Below, piece after piece: positions 46,108 through 55,974 of a stretch of DNA of 64,000 nucleotides. The number at the start of each line of letters is the position of its first letter. The first letter of the stretch is position 1. Origin of the DNA: Magnolia sinica (Eukaryota; Streptophyta; Magnoliopsida; Magnoliales; Magnoliaceae); the NCBI RefSeq assembly GCF_029962835.1, contig NC_080574.1, positions 26,138,001-26,202,000 on the forward strand. The letters are read 5' to 3'. The notes below the pieces were generated by a model, which worked only from the letters and a program-made list of their open reading frames with translations, had not been told where the DNA came from and searched no databases. The translations under genes and the position numbers were made by a program.

Positions 46108-46825
46108 GCAAAATCAAGTAACTATGTCACGATTTAAAGGCCACGATCAAGCAGGCCAATAAGAAATGGAAATTGGGCAGGGCCTTTGTCAGTAATATTC
46201 AGGGATAATACAGAGATATGAATTGATGATCTGAACATTAGGATTTGGGGTGCATGAGAGAAATGACCGCCTTCTAAACTAGTAAACCTTCCTCCCTAAC
46301 TCTGCCCATATACACCGCAGACCTTTGAGTCCATGGATGAATGATACATTGATAGCTGGAAATCATCTTCTGCTTCAATCAAACAAACCTACATGCATGA
46401 AATCCAATACTGTGTGATTACTAGTGACATCTCTATTGAATATCCGAATAATTTTATCGTAAGAAAACAACATAAACAGATCAACTGCACCTTTGATTGC
46501 TGCTCCAACCATTGTGAGAAATGCTTGTATTATTTCCATACCCCACATTTTGTAAGGACAGGTGATTGTTCATATTCTGGAAGAAAAGGAGATTTTAAAA
46601 AAGGTACAAGTCAATATAATGGCCATTTGGTTATGGACAGCCTCATCTAGACACAGCAAATGTCCATGGTTTGTCAACATCAATTATTTGGACATGGCAC
46701 TAATTCCAATAAAACCAAATATGAGCTTGTCCAAAAAATTAACTGTTATTTTAGATTGTGCAACTCGAACACAAAGTGGGTTTTAGCCCATTTTACATAA
46801 AATACACAAAGGAGTAGCGATCTTT

Positions 46826-47090
46826 TGTACACATGCATGGCACATGTGCCACATTTGCCTCATAGGCCTTAGGCGCGAATGTACCATGAGTGAGACTGCT
46901 CATCTTCAACAACCCCACATGTGCCAAATGCAACCTTCAAGCACTCTAGATGTGTCACATGTGCCAATATGTACATACACCACATGTGCCACACGTGCCA
47001 CTGTGCATGTTCAAGAGATTAACATGTGCTACTACGTCACCCATATGTGCCACATGTCATTTTAATCTACAAGCATGCCAGATGTCCACA
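46826..47090. repeat. CACATGTGCCAC degenerate array downstream of the FRS gene
   Basis: The words GGCACATGTGCCACATTTG, CACATGTGCCACACGTGCC, ACATGTGCTACTACG and ATGTGCCACATGTC recur over about 260 bp. Many are palindromic (CACATGTG). The reverse-sense form makes up the array at 33.83-34.38 kb. Confidence 0.7.
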
Positions 47091-47234
47091 CGTGCTAATG
47101 TCCCTAATTTGTATAAGAACCATATATACTTGTCGAGACATTGGGTTTAACAAACAGCAGACAATACAACAAAATATTCCATTCATGCATGCCTGTTCGA
47201 ACAATCTTGGTTGGACAGATGTGTCCAAAAAATT

Positions 47235-49505
47235 CTATCCAAATACAACTTTGATGGTAACCAAACAGGCATTCAGCTGGTTACTTGTTGATTCAATAGA
47301 AAGAGACAACGCAAGAAAGAAATAACTATGGTTTTGATGGAAGTATACCGAATCCAATTCGATGGTGTCCTTGTTCCCTGTTTGTCGCTTCTTGGCACAT
47401 GTACGTGTGTTGTGACCAGAACTATTACATATGCTACACTTGTACAACTCCTTCTGCATGTTCTTTGCTAGGTGAGATTTATATTTGGAATGCGTCGGAC
47501 GGCCCTTTGGTGTGGAACTTGGAGCATCGCACAAAGTTACATGTGGTTGATTTTCATTCACAGGATTCAAGGGCTGTCCTGCTTCTTCATCATCACAATC
47601 CATTCCGATGACCTCCTTATAAGCCCGATTTAAAGCGCGCATTGCTATGTTATACTTCTCTATAGATTTTGATCCTTCCTCTGCAAGTTTGAGAGTTGCA
47701 CGACATATACTATTGTATCGTGAAGTTAAGTCCTCATGCCGGTCGCCAATTACCTCATCGCCAAGTCCATCGAGGACGGTCCCTCTCTTTGCATATCTTG
47801 TCCATCGCTTTAAGAAATAGTGGGAAGGAAGCATAAGAATATTCTTCATTCTGAAAACCAATAACGTGTGTCTGCATAGAATCCCAGAAAAATCAAACAT
47901 CTTACAGCTACATTTGACCTCCATGTTCGAAGCATTAAGATTCACAATGTATTTTTTCTTTATCTGGCCCAGATCCTGCATATACTTTTCCACCAAGTAC
48001 GTGTCAACTCCTTCATTTGAATCGACTTTTTCTGCAATATAGTTGCTCATGGCAGATACTTCCTCTTGAAATTTCTTGTAAATCTTTCTTGTGTAAATAC
48101 CGCCAGCTTGCCTTTCCAATGGGCCTTGATCCATTGTAAAAGGTCTGCTCTGAGCAGTTCTACAATCCTCTTCTGCCTCAATTTCATACCTATTATCTAA
48201 GACTTTCCCACATTGAACTACAATCTCCCTTAGAGTTGCCTTCGAGTTCACAAGCCCATCAAAAAGCGAGATCGTGGTTTCGCTTCTTTCATTTGTACTC
48301 ATGTCGGCGAAGAATGTATCCCGTAAATATGCTGGAACCCATCTTTGACGGTCCTCATATAACATGTGAAGCCACTCATGCCCCTCAAGATTGTAGTTAC
48401 GAATTAGATCCCACCAAGCCGTTTCAAACTCCTGGATCGTCAAAGAGTGGTTTATGCATTCCCTAAACATCTTACTGAATTCAGGTTCCTTCCTATAAAT
48501 AGGACCCAATTTGTCTTGTGCCTTGTTAAGAATGTGTGACTTACAGAAACGATGACAAGTCCTCGGGAACACTTTCTCAATTACCACTCTTATTGCCTTG
48601 TCTTGGTTAGTTACTATCGAGATAGGATGCCGTCCAAACATCGCATCGAGCCAGGTCTCAAATAGCCAAGTAAGTGAAGACTCCGTCTCATCCACAATAA
48701 GTGCACAACCAAACGAAATGGATTGATTATGATGATTTACACCTGTGAATGGAGCGAATAGCATTTGACAGTCGTTTGTTTTATAGGTGGTAAATGTCAC
48801 CACATCCCCAAAATAACTATATGCCATCCTCGATCTCGCATCAATCCAGAAACAACTACGCATCTGTCCGTCATCGTCAACTAGGTATGCATAGTAAAAC
48901 GCAGGATTGTCCTTTTGCATGCGCTTGAAGTAATCAAGCACGGTCTGTGTATTAGATGCTCCTCCCTTGGATACACAGACCAGGTTTTTGGCATTATCTC
49001 GATTCTGCCGATGTGATCGGAGGAAACATACTTGATTTGGAGGAGCTAGTTCATGAGTATGCTCCTTGATAAACCGCCTTACAACCCAGCATCCGGAAGC
49101 CTGTTTCTTCACCCACAATGTCGCCTTGCAATTTTCCCTCGTGATGGCCCTTTTCAGTTTTGTAGCCTTGGACTTCCGAGGTACGCCTTCTTTCGAGCAT
49201 ACAATCCATCGGCTTACCACCTTTCCATCTTTACTCGACCGTTTGCATCTACTTAGGCGGATGCTAAAACCCATCTGCCTCGCGTATGCATTGTAGAAAT
49301 TATATGCAGCTGCTTCAGATTCAAATTCCATATTCTCCTGTGGTTCTGATATTTCATTTTCCATTTGTAACATAGGACCTTGATCATCCACTCTAGCTTC
49401 AGCATCCACGGTCACAAAATCATCCAAGCCATTACTTTCCATGTTATGATGATCCACATCCACGTTGTTGTCTACTCTGTCATCATTGAACACTCCTAAT
49501 TCCAC
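47235..49505 (-). CDS. FAR1-related sequence (FRS/FRF) protein, domesticated Mutator-type transposase
   Basis: FRS proteins are plant transcription regulators descended from MULE transposases; FHY3 and FAR1 act in phytochrome A signalling. The open frame has 756 codons. Domains in order: a FAR1 zinc-binding domain (about 59-155, with VCSKEG, RENCKATLWV and EHTHEL); a MULE transposase domain (about 205-325) with FWIDARSRMAYSYFGD and TNQD, where relatives have TDQ, so the second catalytic Asp seems replaced by Asn300; a SWIM zinc finger, CxCx9CxH at 532-546; and a zinc knuckle CX2CX4HX4C at 690-703. The frame opens with GTG. The first in-frame ATG is at 49442. Alternatively an AG at 49506-49505 could be an acceptor, where a preceding A would create ATG at the GTG. 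The last 40 or so residues are atypical and may be read-through of an intron. Confidence 0.9.
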   Translation of the reverse strand: MELGVFNDDRVDNNVDVDHHNMESNGLDDFVTVDAEARVDDQGPMLQMENEISEPQENMEFESEAAAYNFYNAYARQMGFSIRLSRCKRSSKDGKVVSRWIVCSKEGVPRKSKATKLKRAITRENCKATLWVKKQASGCWVVRRFIKEHTHELAPPNQVCFLRSHRQNRDNAKNLVCVSKGGASNTQTVLDYFKRMQKDNPAFYYAYLVDDDGQMRSCFWIDARSRMAYSYFGDVVTFTTYKTNDCQMLFAPFTGVNHHNQSISFGCALIVDETESSLTWLFETWLDAMFGRHPISIVTNQDKAIRVVIEKVFPRTCHRFCKSHILNKAQDKLGPIYRKEPEFSKMFRECINHSLTIQEFETAWWDLIRNYNLEGHEWLHMLYEDRQRWVPAYLRDTFFADMSTNERSETTISLFDGLVNSKATLREIVVQCGKVLDNRYEIEAEEDCRTAQSRPFTMDQGPLERQAGGIYTRKIYKKFQEEVSAMSNYIAEKVDSNEGVDTYLVEKYMQDLGQIKKKYIVNLNASNMEVKCSCKMFDFSGILCRHTLLVFRMKNILMLPSHYFLKRWTRYAKRGTVLDGLGDEVIGDRHEDLTSRYNSICRATLKLAEEGSKSIEKYNIAMRALNRAYKEVIGMDCDDEEAGQPLNPVNENQPHVTLCDAPSSTPKGRPTHSKYKSHLAKNMQKELYKCSICNSSGHNTRTCAKKRQTGNKDTIELDSVYFHQNHSYFFLALSLSIESTSNQLNACLVTIKVVFG

Positions 49506-50540
49506 TACTCTTTTGCCTTTGGTACTGATTGAGTCTCTTTTTTGAAGCTTATCTGTTTCTACAAAGAAGTCCTTGTTAGAGATATAGAAAAATGAATCTA
49601 AATAACGAAAAAGATAGAAAAATAAGAGTTTTGCTAGCCCACACGTGTTTACAAGTCAGCTAATGCACACTTGAGTCTTGACAACATGTGCCAGAGTGGG
49701 AGAGAGGTGAAATATCCAAGCCACCCATCAGGAAGACTTCACTGTGTAAATGTTACTTCCTAGAGATAAAAGGTGGTTCATTGAGTAGGTGTGCCATGCT
49801 ATTAGAAATAAGTGGATAGGTTAGAAAACTTTGGCTGATTCGTTTACGACAGTAAATTTATTTAGTCAAATGTTGCCCATCTAACTAGTGGACTGACCTG
49901 ATTCTTGGGGTGGGGAATCTACATAGTAGTACCCTTTGAAGGATGGCTTGGATATTTCACCTGGCTACTAGCTGCCACGCGTGTGCAGTAGCGGACTTGC
50001 AAACACATGCCGGCTTAGGAAGCCTCCAACAACAATATAAATTATGTGAAAACAATACCAGAAAACAAGGAAAAGAGCATCATACAATATTGTTCCCAAC
50101 GGCCAATAATTGCTAGAAATCCATAATCTAGGTAATTTTGTAGGATAAATGCTAGTAATCCTGTTTTAGGTGTTTTCAAATGGAACAAATTATGCTGGTT
50201 TGGACAATTTTTTTCCTATTGCATAGTAAATCGGGCTTGAACACTTATCTTGCAATCTTCTTATGGTTTTGGATTTCATTACTCCACATGAAAAAACCTT
50301 AAACGCTTTTTCTTTTTGTTTCCTTTCTTTTGATGGGTTCTTTCTTTTTTCTGTTTGTTTTTGAACAGGTAAGAGCAGCATCCTGGGCTCAACCTGCTAG
50401 ATCCAAAGAGTGAACAGGAGTTTTTTACATGAGGAATCAGATAGGCTTTTGGCTGCTCATGGGCTGTGTGGGATCAAATGGGCCATAATGACCAGGCTCT
50501 TTACTGGCCTGACCAAGGTATGCAAAGGTCACGTAATGGT
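49506..50540. other. Region upstream of the FRS coding exon
   Basis: Probably intron or 5' UTR of the FRS gene if the leader exons near 53.4-53.8 kb belong to it. No protein-coding exon or other feature was recognised. Confidence 0.35.
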
Positions 50541-50910
50541 CAGTACGGCCTTGATGTAACAGTAATAGTGGTCACTGTTACACATTATGGGGTTGTAACC
50601 AACTTTTTTCAGGGTTTTTTCAAAAAAGAAAAAATAAAAAGGCCGCCGTTACAGCCGTAATAGCCCATATCATAACGGTAACAGTGGTGGCTGTTACAGC
50701 CAGGTAACCGTTATGCCTTATGGGGTCGTAACGGCTGTTACAGGGAAAAAAAAAAAAAACCCGTAACGGCCTGTTACAGGGCTGATACAAGTTTTTTCAG
50801 GGTTTTTTCCACAAAAAAAAAAAGAGGCCATTACAGCTGTCATGGCCCATATCATAACGGTAACAGTGGTGGGCTGTTACAGCCACCATAACCGTTACGG
50901 AATACCTTGG
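50540..50910. repeat. CATAACGGTAACAGTGG / GGCTGTTACAGCC array
   Basis: The words ATAACGGTAACAGTGGTGG, GTAACGGCTGTTACAGGG and TTACAGCC repeat in both strand senses, with A/T runs between. The stretch GCCCATATCATAACGGTAAC occurs at about 50.665 and 50.847 kb. It is the same family as the patches at 17.8-18.5 kb. Confidence 0.8.
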
Positions 50911-50955
50911 GCATGACCGATACTAGAGTGAAGAACAATCAGCAAGTGATCATGG

Positions 50956-50990
50956 TATATATATATATATATATATACATACACACACCC
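50956..50990. repeat. AT microsatellite running into CA
   Basis: A TATATATA run of about 22 bases is followed by CATACACACACCC. Typical plant spacer microsatellite. Confidence 0.9.
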
Positions 50991-50999
50991 TTCTAAAGA

Positions 51000-52430
51000 A
51001 CTGAATAAAAGGGTGGAGATGAACAGTAGCAATAGAGATGAGCCTGTATCAATCATCAGCCCTTCAAATTTCTCATGTGTATGTCAGTTATTTGAAATGG
51101 CATTTATTTTTGTGGTGTTAAGGCTCTGCAGTTCGGTGTATGCATTTCAAAATTCCAACAAAATGCACGTGCAAATATCATGTCGTAGAAACAAACAGAT
51201 AATCATTTAGCAACCCATAGCTACCACAAATCCTACATATTCATGATCAATGTAAGCTGTGTAATTGTATCACTCACCTTAGGCATACAATATTGAGCCA
51301 TTAGCACTTCCATCCATACAGTAAATTAAGTAGGTCACCTATTGGCCAGAAACACTCTTAAAGTGCAACTTACAACATCACACCCCTAAGAAATATGAAT
51401 AAAGAGAAAACAGGAACCAAAATTCATCCTCATATCTTCCAATCTCCTGATCACATTGCAATTCCTTGGAAATTCAACCTGTCAAGCCAACCACACAAAT
51501 GCAGGAGCAAGAGCCTTCCTAGAGTAGTTTTTCGCTAACCATTTCCTTGTCTGAGGAGCAATCCTCCAAACATATGAGTTTTGATGGCTTCAAACCTTGG
51601 TTGCACAAACCTTCTACTGAAGTGCTGGTTCAGCTTCGAATTGCACTTCAGACTCATGCTCTCAATTGCTTCATAGCTGTTTATGGTTGCTAATATTTTG
51701 AAATACATGCTTTCCTGCTCCCACACCCAAATCTACTCTTTCTTTCCTTTCACGCTTCATGCAACTATACATAACCATTATTATATAAAATCATCCCTTT
51801 TATCTCAGGTTTCTTATCACATCTCTCTACTTCCAACCATCTTTGTATTTCATCAAACTGCCATTAACCAATTCTCAATAAGCTCAGAGCTATACCACAA
51901 ATCACAATACAATAGAGAAGACATCAACAAACACCTTCTCCTTAGCTGGCTTTATTGGGTTTCTCCTGTTTTTTGAAGATTTCTCAATTGGGTCATTAGA
52001 TATCACAAGTTAGATTTCTGATTCAGCTTATTTTCCCAATCCTAGGTGAATTATTCATCACAAAATCAAAGAATTGCAGTGAAAGGAGGAGCCTGAATCC
52101 AAAGTGATGAGAGGTAAAAGAATACATCAAGGAGCAGTTTTGCTTCAACCACAGCAGAGATATAAAGCTGTCCATCGGGTGTTTTTGTTCTGGAAAAGCC
52201 CGTTAACCATCCAGCTATATGGTGTACACCTACAGAACCTCCAAGGTCTGAGGATCCCCCTAAATTTTGTTGAGAACTGATTACCTACACCGAGCATGCA
52301 ACCTGTCTTTACAACCAACCTGCCACATGAATAGGACATCTGACCCTCCAAATGATTGGCCCTACCACGACGATCGCCTGTCTTGAAAATCAGGGCAACC
52401 AACTCACAAGGTGGCCGCATCCATTCATTT
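51000..52430. other. Spacer or leader intron, nothing firm
   Basis: No recognisable gene. A minus-strand frame at 51726-51535 (with FSRRFVQPRFEAIKTHMFGG) is too short and unrecognised to call. Confidence 0.3.
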
Positions 52431-52474
52431 AGTTAGACCGTCAGTTCCCACTGATTTCAGTGGTGAGGCATGCT

Positions 52475-52522
52475 TGATGAGTGGACCAGTCTGATTTTCA
52501 CACCAGACTGGTCCACTCATCA
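52475..52522. repeat. Perfect 19-bp inverted repeat with 10-base loop
   Basis: TGATGAGTGGACCAGTCTG at 52475-52493 is followed after ATTTTCACAC by its exact reverse complement at 52504-52522. The arms would form a stable hairpin in RNA or DNA. The neighbouring GTCCACTC-type words resemble MITE ends, so it may be a foldback remnant. Confidence 0.9.
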
Positions 52523-52724
52523 GCCAGGCCACACATTTAAAAGCCTTCGATGTTCTGCACAAGATACGCATTGGCAGGAATGATAGCCTGCTTGCTAAAC
52601 ATAAGCAAGCTTATAATTTCGCTGTCATTGCATTATAGAAAGAGATTACATAGTACCTAATGAATGCATGGCTACACCTTGAACGATGAACATACCAATA
52701 CGTTAGAACTAGCATTAATAATAA

Positions 52725-52870
52725 GATTTAAAGTATCGTCCAAAGCCAGTACGTATCGCCCGATACATATTGGTATCCTCCATGAATGATATGGCTGTAT
52801 CGAATCGTATCGTATCGGCCTGAAACAGCCCAATACGGTGCAATACAATCCATATCGGTGGTGAAGAATA
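52725..52870. repeat. TATCG/CGATAC-rich degenerate repeat
   Basis: TATCGAATCGTATCGTATCG and AAAGTATCGTCCAAAGCC-like words occur, with CCGATATGG-like words in reverse sense (CCATATCGGTGG) on the right edge. It is similar in style to 12.96-13.24 kb. Confidence 0.6.
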
Positions 52871-52989
52871 CGAAACACCAAAACTGACTTTTAAACCATG
52901 ACTTATAACAACGCAGTACTTGAATTGCAGTTGCATTCATTTCTAGTCCAACTTAAAAGGAACACAATTACAATTTAGAATTCAGAACC

Positions 52990-53300
52990 TATTCACTCAA
53001 AGGATCCAACTGATCACTTGTGGTGGGCCACATGCTAATTTCCCACCAATGTGTTGTGTCATATGTAGGATATCCGACCGATGAAAAAGTAGGGCCCACC
53101 ACAAAGATCACATGTCTAGAAATCGGCCCGATTCACTCATTAGGTGGGCTGAATCTATGCATTGAGCAAGACCATTGTCTGACTGTGCGGCCCATCCGGC
53201 AACTAGGCTGGCCTTATTTCCGGGCCGGGCAATCTCCATGGCAGGGCCCACCGTTCCATGGCTCGGATGTCCTACAAAAGTGACACGCTGGCAGGAAAGA
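52990..53300. repeat. MITE-core fragment
   Basis: GTGGTGGGCCACATGCTAAT, AAAGTAGGGCCCACCACAAA, TTAGGTGGGCTGAATC and GGCAGGGCCCACCGTTCC are core-type words. No paired ends. It lies next to the candidate leader exons. Confidence 0.4.
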
Positions 53301-53446
53301 CGGTGACCGGCATACTAGCTATAGGTGATCAGTTCCCACGGAAGTAAGTAATTGCAATTCAAGTCGATAGTGCATCCAAACGCGGCCGTAAATGTTTGGT
53401 TAGGAATTGGAATGAATAAAACAGCCCTAGAAATTAAAATGCTTAC

Positions 53447-53487
53447 CCTTGTGACGAACTTCGTCCGAATCAGCTGACGAATGCCCC
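53447..53487 (-). other. Candidate second leader exon (5' UTR) of the FRS gene
   Basis: A short minus-strand stretch between TTTTTAG (acceptor) and GTAAGC (donor), reading GGGGCATTCGTCAGCTGATT and on to CACAAGG. It is GC-rich against an AT-rich background, as expected for an exon. Assignment to the FRS gene is inferred from strand and position only. Confidence 0.4.
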
Positions 53488-53633
53488 CTAAAAATTCATA
53501 GAACACCCCATCAATTTAACGAAATCCACATTAGAAATTAACTAAAAGAACGAATTTCCCAGATTATCTATTTCCAAAAATGGAAATTTAAACCCTCCAC
53601 CGAAAAAAATTATAATTAAAATAGAAAACATAC

Positions 53634-53815
53634 CACTTGCGATTTGCGTTGGATTCCGGCATTGAGAAATGGCAAAAACAGATCCGAAGCAAGAAATGGC
53701 ATCGACAGAGAGAAGGGTAGAACGGGAATAAAGATATGAACTAGTTGCAACGGAAGAGATTGATACGGCAGAGCCGGAATCTCTCCAGTGTAACACCTCG
53801 CTTTTTGATATATCA
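53634..53815 (-). other. Candidate first leader exon (5' UTR) of the FRS gene
   Basis: Minus-strand sequence from about 53815 down to a donor GTATGT at 53633-53628. It is pyrimidine-rich and ends with an AATCGCAAGTG word before the donor. The upstream edge is open; an ATATTAAAA word near 53.84 kb might act as a TATA-like element. It may belong to the FRS gene, or to a separate minus-strand transcript. Confidence 0.4.
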
Positions 53816-54109
53816 ATCTCGGCCGTCCACTTTCGGTTTTAATATGGCTGGCCCACTTTTACTTTGTATCTATCACTTTTTTTTTCTATCCAGTGAATCT
53901 CAGCCGTTAATCATGTTTTTTCTAGTGTCGCGTTGGAGGCAACTGATCAAAGGCTGGGATCGTCCTATCTATGGGCAACTAGATGTACGGTCCCGATTGA
54001 CAGATTGCTGCGCCGAGTGTATTATAAAGTGATGGCTCTACTGTAATTGGGTTGTACCAGAATTACCGTATCGTCTCCCATCGCACCGACCAGTGTGCAA
54101 TTTCTCCTG

Positions 54110-54629
54110 TGAAGCGGATTGCGTACTAACTAGCGTACTAAGTAAACTCTGTGGGACCCACTACGGATGTTTATTTCTTATCCACACCGTCCATCTGCTT
54201 TTTAAAAATATTTAAGGTTACAACTCAAAAATTGAAGATTATCCAAAGCTCAAGTAGACTATACTGTTGGAAACAGTGGGAATAATAACGTCCACCGTTG
54301 AAACCTTCCTAGGCCCACAGTGATTTTTATTTGTCATCCAACCTGTTAATAAGGTCGAACGGACCTCGATGAAGCGAAAACACGAGTATCAGATTAATTC
54401 AGATCTTCTTTCGCCCCCAAAAGGTTTTCAACGGTATAAGTTCATTTCACTCTATTTCCTGTTGTGCGGTCTAATTAAGGTTTTTTATATACTCCAATTT
54501 TCGTTTCTGTATTAAAATGAACTGATAAAATAGTTGGACGGCGTGGATTAGATAAATACATTACAGTAGGCTCCAAATAGTTTGCCCAGTACGCTACGTA
54601 CTTAATTACTCACTACGCAATCCACTTCC
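54110..54629. mobile_element. MITE with GGATTGCGTACT ends
   Basis: The left end TGAAGCGGATTGCGTACTAA, continuing AGTAAACTCTGTGGG, and the right end in reverse, GGAAGTGGATTGCGTAGTGA, match imperfectly. Flanks TTTCTCCTG and TTTCTAGTG agree at 7 of 9 positions, a decayed 9-bp duplication. The interior is the shared core (TTATCCACACCGTCCATCTG, TCATCCAACCTGTTAATAAG, CGTGGATTAGATAAATAC). It lies near the leader of the FRS gene. Confidence 0.75.
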
Positions 54630-54639
54630 TTTCTAGTGA

Positions 54640-55330
54640 AGGTAGAGGAATAGTAGTATACATCACGCTGCATGAAACTTATACGAAGTAATTTGCTCAC
54701 GGTGTACACGCACTAGAAATGTGTGATCGTAACCGTTCTTATGGGGGGACTGGACATGGATGGATCAGATTTATAAGATTGATGGTATTGGATTGTCCTT
54801 TCCATCTAAATAACCTTAAAGTAATCGGTTTAGAGAAGCAGTCCAACTTGAACCATTAAAACAAAAATGGAATGAATGGCCGAATTTTTCTGATAAATGA
54901 GATCTCTGGTCTGTATTTGGGCCTCCAGATCAACGGTCCCGATCATCACATGGTTTTCACGTGCATACTGAGACATGAACTGCGAAGAAGATTTAATGCT
55001 GCGCGCTGCATAGTACCATTTCTTATGGAAGTTGAGTGGGTGTGCGTGGCATTAGATGCTGTGCGCACCGACTCTCAAACCGGGCCCAAAATTTTAAGGC
55101 GAATGGATGTTTTTTCTGTGCGCGACTTCAATGCGCACCGTACACTCAGGGCGCAGAGTCGGTGAGGGATGCATCCCCACCGTTTAAGATGGATGTACGG
55201 AATCCATATGTACCTTGATATTTAATTAATTCTTTTAAAGTTCCGTTTCGAAATCTGCGCACTCATCCACAATGGTACGGCGAGAAATATGCGCATACGG
55301 TATTTCCTCTCTTTTTTGTTTTTTTGGCGG
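54640..55330. other. Spacer with GCGCAC-rich stretch
   Basis: GCGCGCTGCATAGTACC, GGTGTGCGTGGCATTAG-like and GTGCGCACCGACTCTC words occur at 55.0-55.17 kb, again in inverted arrangement. The open frames over it are not convincing. No gene. Confidence 0.35.
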
Positions 55331-55347
55331 ACGGTTTGCGAAGGAAA

Positions 55348-55560
55348 GGGAAGCGGATTAGGTGAGAGCCCGGCCTCAACCGAGACGGTGCGGCTCTTAC
55401 CGTGGGGCCCACCTTGATTTACGTAATCCGTATCCACGCCTTCCATCCGTTTTACCATATAATCTTAGGGCATTACACCAAAAATGAAGCAGATCCAATA
55501 GTCAGGTGAACCATTCCATAGGAAATAGTGGTGATCCGATCTGTACCTTGTAGCTCACGT
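55348..55560. mobile_element. MITE fragment with GGATTAGGTGAGA end
   Basis: The left end GGGAAGCGGATTAGGTGAGA, then CCCGGCCTCAACCGAG, leads into the core (GTGGGGCCCACCTTGATT, ATCCACGCCTTCCATCCG, AAAATGAAGCAGATCCAATA). It stops near 55.56 kb without a matching right end. The same end type is at 36549. Confidence 0.6.
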
Positions 55561-55619
55561 GCCTACATGGCACGCATACATGACATTACGACCGTTCATT
55601 AGACAGGGTTCGTGGGAAT

Positions 55620-55900
55620 AGAACGGGGATTGGGTACTACCCACCACGTCCCTAGCTTGGAGCGGACAGGGCCTCTGAGGGGCCACCGTGATGTATACAT
55701 TTTATCCACACCGTCTGTCTATTTCGCCATGTCATTTTAGGTACAGGTTAAAAAATGAAGCAGGTGGATGGCTCAAGCAGACGACGTTACAGGAATCACC
55801 GGTGACAATGACACTTGCTTAGGCTAGCTTGATCCAAATCTATGGTAGCCCTAAAACGTTCTCAACTTAATCCCTACCGTGTGATCCACTTGAGCCATGG
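55620..55900. repeat. MITE-core fragment
   Basis: ACGGGGATTGGGTACTACCC, GAGGGGCCACCGTGATGTAT, TTTATCCACACCGTCTGTC and AAAAATGAAGCAGGTGGATG show another copy of the core. Right end absent. Confidence 0.55.
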
Positions 55901-55974
55901 AACTGCATTTTTTTTAATTGAATTGCATGCTGAGCAACTAGTCTCATTTTTATCATACTATGGGGCCGTTTGGG

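Noticed and set aside
47235-49505. FRS frame as an active MULE transposon
   Set aside because: The FAR1, MULE and SWIM domains fit the domesticated family, a catalytic Asp seems replaced, and no inverted repeats flank the gene closely.
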